From NCBI GenBank assembly GCA_016765255.1, contig JAESQI010000037.1:1460-8552 (forward strand): DNA of 7,093 nucleotides, in the 5' to 3' direction. The notes beneath the pieces are model-generated. The model was not told the DNA's origin, searched no databases, and was given only the letters and a program-made list of their open reading frames with translations. This DNA comes from Robiginitomaculum sp. (GTDB lineage: Bacteria; Pseudomonadota; Alphaproteobacteria; Caulobacterales; Maricaulaceae). Positions 6,514 through 7,093 of the stretch are shown here, in pieces. How positions within the stretch are numbered: position 1 is the first letter of the stretch; each line of letters starts with the position of its first letter. A program made the translations under genes and the position numbers.

Positions 6514-6544
6514 TTGACACTGCCTGCTGCAGGCTATGTGTCAA
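6514..6544 (+). other. Two-part hairpin upstream of the kinase gene
   Basis: The outer arms TTGACAC (6514-6520) and GTGTCAA (6538-6544) enclose the palindrome GCCTGCTGCAGGC (6522-6534). The result is a 7-bp plus 6-bp stem with small bulges. No T-run follows, so it is not a standard terminator. TTGACA at its left edge resembles a -35 element but has no matching -10 at 16-18 nt. Confidence 0.45.
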
Positions 6545-6623
6545 CACATTCATAGTAAAGGTATATAGAGCGTGCTAGATTTGGTATAGTTTCACTGTTA
6601 AATTGGATTGTGAACTACGTTAA

Positions 6624-7093
6624 ATGGATATTAATATGTTGCAAACTGTTGTTGATGCCCTACCGTATCCCACTCTCTTGTTGGATTTTGGGTATAAAAT
6701 TCAGAGTGCGAATGTCGCGGCGGAAAACTTATTTGAAACCGATCTTGAGGGGCTAGATGTCGTACGGGTATTGCGACAACCAAAAGCAATTGAATGTTTA
6801 AATAAGACAGTAAAAACGGGGAAGCTTAAAACCTGTGAGCTGGTACTGCACTTACAAACACCCCGGACTTATAAGGCAAGTGCTGCGTCTTTAGTAGGAA
6901 TGGGGAACAATTATATTTTGTTTACCCTCCTCGATATTTCAGCTGAGATTGATGCGGAGAAATCGCGCGCTACATTTGTCGCAAATGTGAGCCATGAACT
7001 GCGCTCGCCCTTAACCTCACTGATGGGTATTGTGGAAACCTTACAGGGCCCAGCCCGTGATGACGTTAAAGCACGGGATAATTTCCTCAGCCT
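6624..7093 (+). CDS. phoR: PhoR-like sensor histidine kinase without membrane segment (5' part; 3' end outside window)
   Basis: The first 156 codons are present. Residues 5-110 are a PAS-type domain (LQTVVDALPYPTLLLD, then IQSANVAAENLF, closing with NYILFTLLDIS). A dimerisation and phosphoacceptor domain follows: RATFVANVSHELRSPLTSLM, with His124 as the likely phosphorylated residue, then ETLQGPARDD. This H-box and the following helix closely resemble alphaproteobacterial PhoR, which phosphorylates the response regulator PhoB during phosphate limitation. The ATP-binding domain lies beyond the window. An in-frame stop at 6621-6623 directly precedes the first ATG, so the protein begins at the PAS domain and lacks the N-terminal membrane helices common in PhoR. 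Start choice is open between 6624 and 6636; neither has a good ribosome site (a GGA lies before 6636). Kinase identity is firm. The PhoR assignment is moderate and would be settled by neighbouring pst, phoU or phoB genes downstream. Confidence 0.8.
   Translation, partial: MDINMLQTVVDALPYPTLLLDFGYKIQSANVAAENLFETDLEGLDVVRVLRQPKAIECLNKTVKTGKLKTCELVLHLQTPRTYKASAASLVGMGNNYILFTLLDISAEIDAEKSRATFVANVSHELRSPLTSLMGIVETLQGPARDDVKARDNFLS

Larger units (their letters stand above)
6086..6623. other. Palindrome-rich intergenic region
   Basis: This 538-bp stretch contains no gene I can support. It holds several separate inverted repeats listed individually: an operator-like palindrome, two hairpins, a parS-like site and one long-range repeat pair. 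ATTCT/AGAAT followed by a T-run at about 6124-6141 might end the peptidase transcript, but the stem is very weak. For the kinase gene, TATAGT at 6585-6590 could be a -10 element, without a clear -35. A (CT)5 tract lies at 6421-6430. I see no convincing Pho box. Confidence 0.5.

Noticed and set aside
6515..6563. Pho box before the PhoR-like gene
   Set aside because: The GTGTCA and similar words do not form the repeated CTGTCAT pattern with 4-nt spacing expected for PhoB.
1..7093. CRISPR array, rRNA or riboswitch
   Set aside because: No regularly spaced repeats, rRNA segments or recognisable riboswitch cores were seen on either strand.

Overview
The window looks like part of an alphaproteobacterial chromosome of moderate, somewhat AT-leaning composition. 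The lineage is inferred, not proven. It rests on a PhoR-like kinase whose H-box and following helix resemble alphaproteobacterial PhoR, on an IS3-type transposase remnant, and on a stretch identical to the 3' end of a bacterial tRNA-Gly.

Left part (1-3532, minus strand): two co-directional genes separated by 103 nt. The upstream gene (2984-3532) encodes a 182-residue protein with one N-terminal membrane segment that I do not recognise. The downstream gene (2880 to beyond position 1) encodes a protein of at least 960 residues. It is membrane anchored and carries an N-terminal transglutaminase-like fold that seems to have lost its catalytic Cys and Asp. This is followed by a von Willebrand factor A (VWA) domain with a complete metal-ion-dependent adhesion site (MIDAS) and a long unrecognised C-terminal region that leaves the window. 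The pair may be one transcription unit making an envelope-associated complex, with the VWA domain facing the periplasm.

Middle part (3533-5068): gene-poor and visibly rearranged. A 499-bp element with good terminal inverted repeats (3881-4379) is an internally deleted IS3-family copy. Its single ORF joins the OrfA helix-turn-helix in frame to the OrfB C-terminus. It may sit inside the debris of an older reading frame. About 220 bp further on, 18 bp match the 3' end of tRNA-Gly(GCC) including CCA, with no tRNA attached, which suggests an integration-site scar.

Right part (5069-7093, plus strand): a complete secreted gluzincin-type metallopeptidase of the DUF1570-like kind (signal peptide, HEYVH plus downstream NEG motif). 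Next is a 538-bp intergenic region rich in palindromes, including a 15/16 match to the chromosomal ParB-binding site parS. The window ends in the 5' part of a PhoR-like sensor histidine kinase that begins directly with a PAS domain and has no membrane segment. No functional link between the left pair and the right genes is visible.
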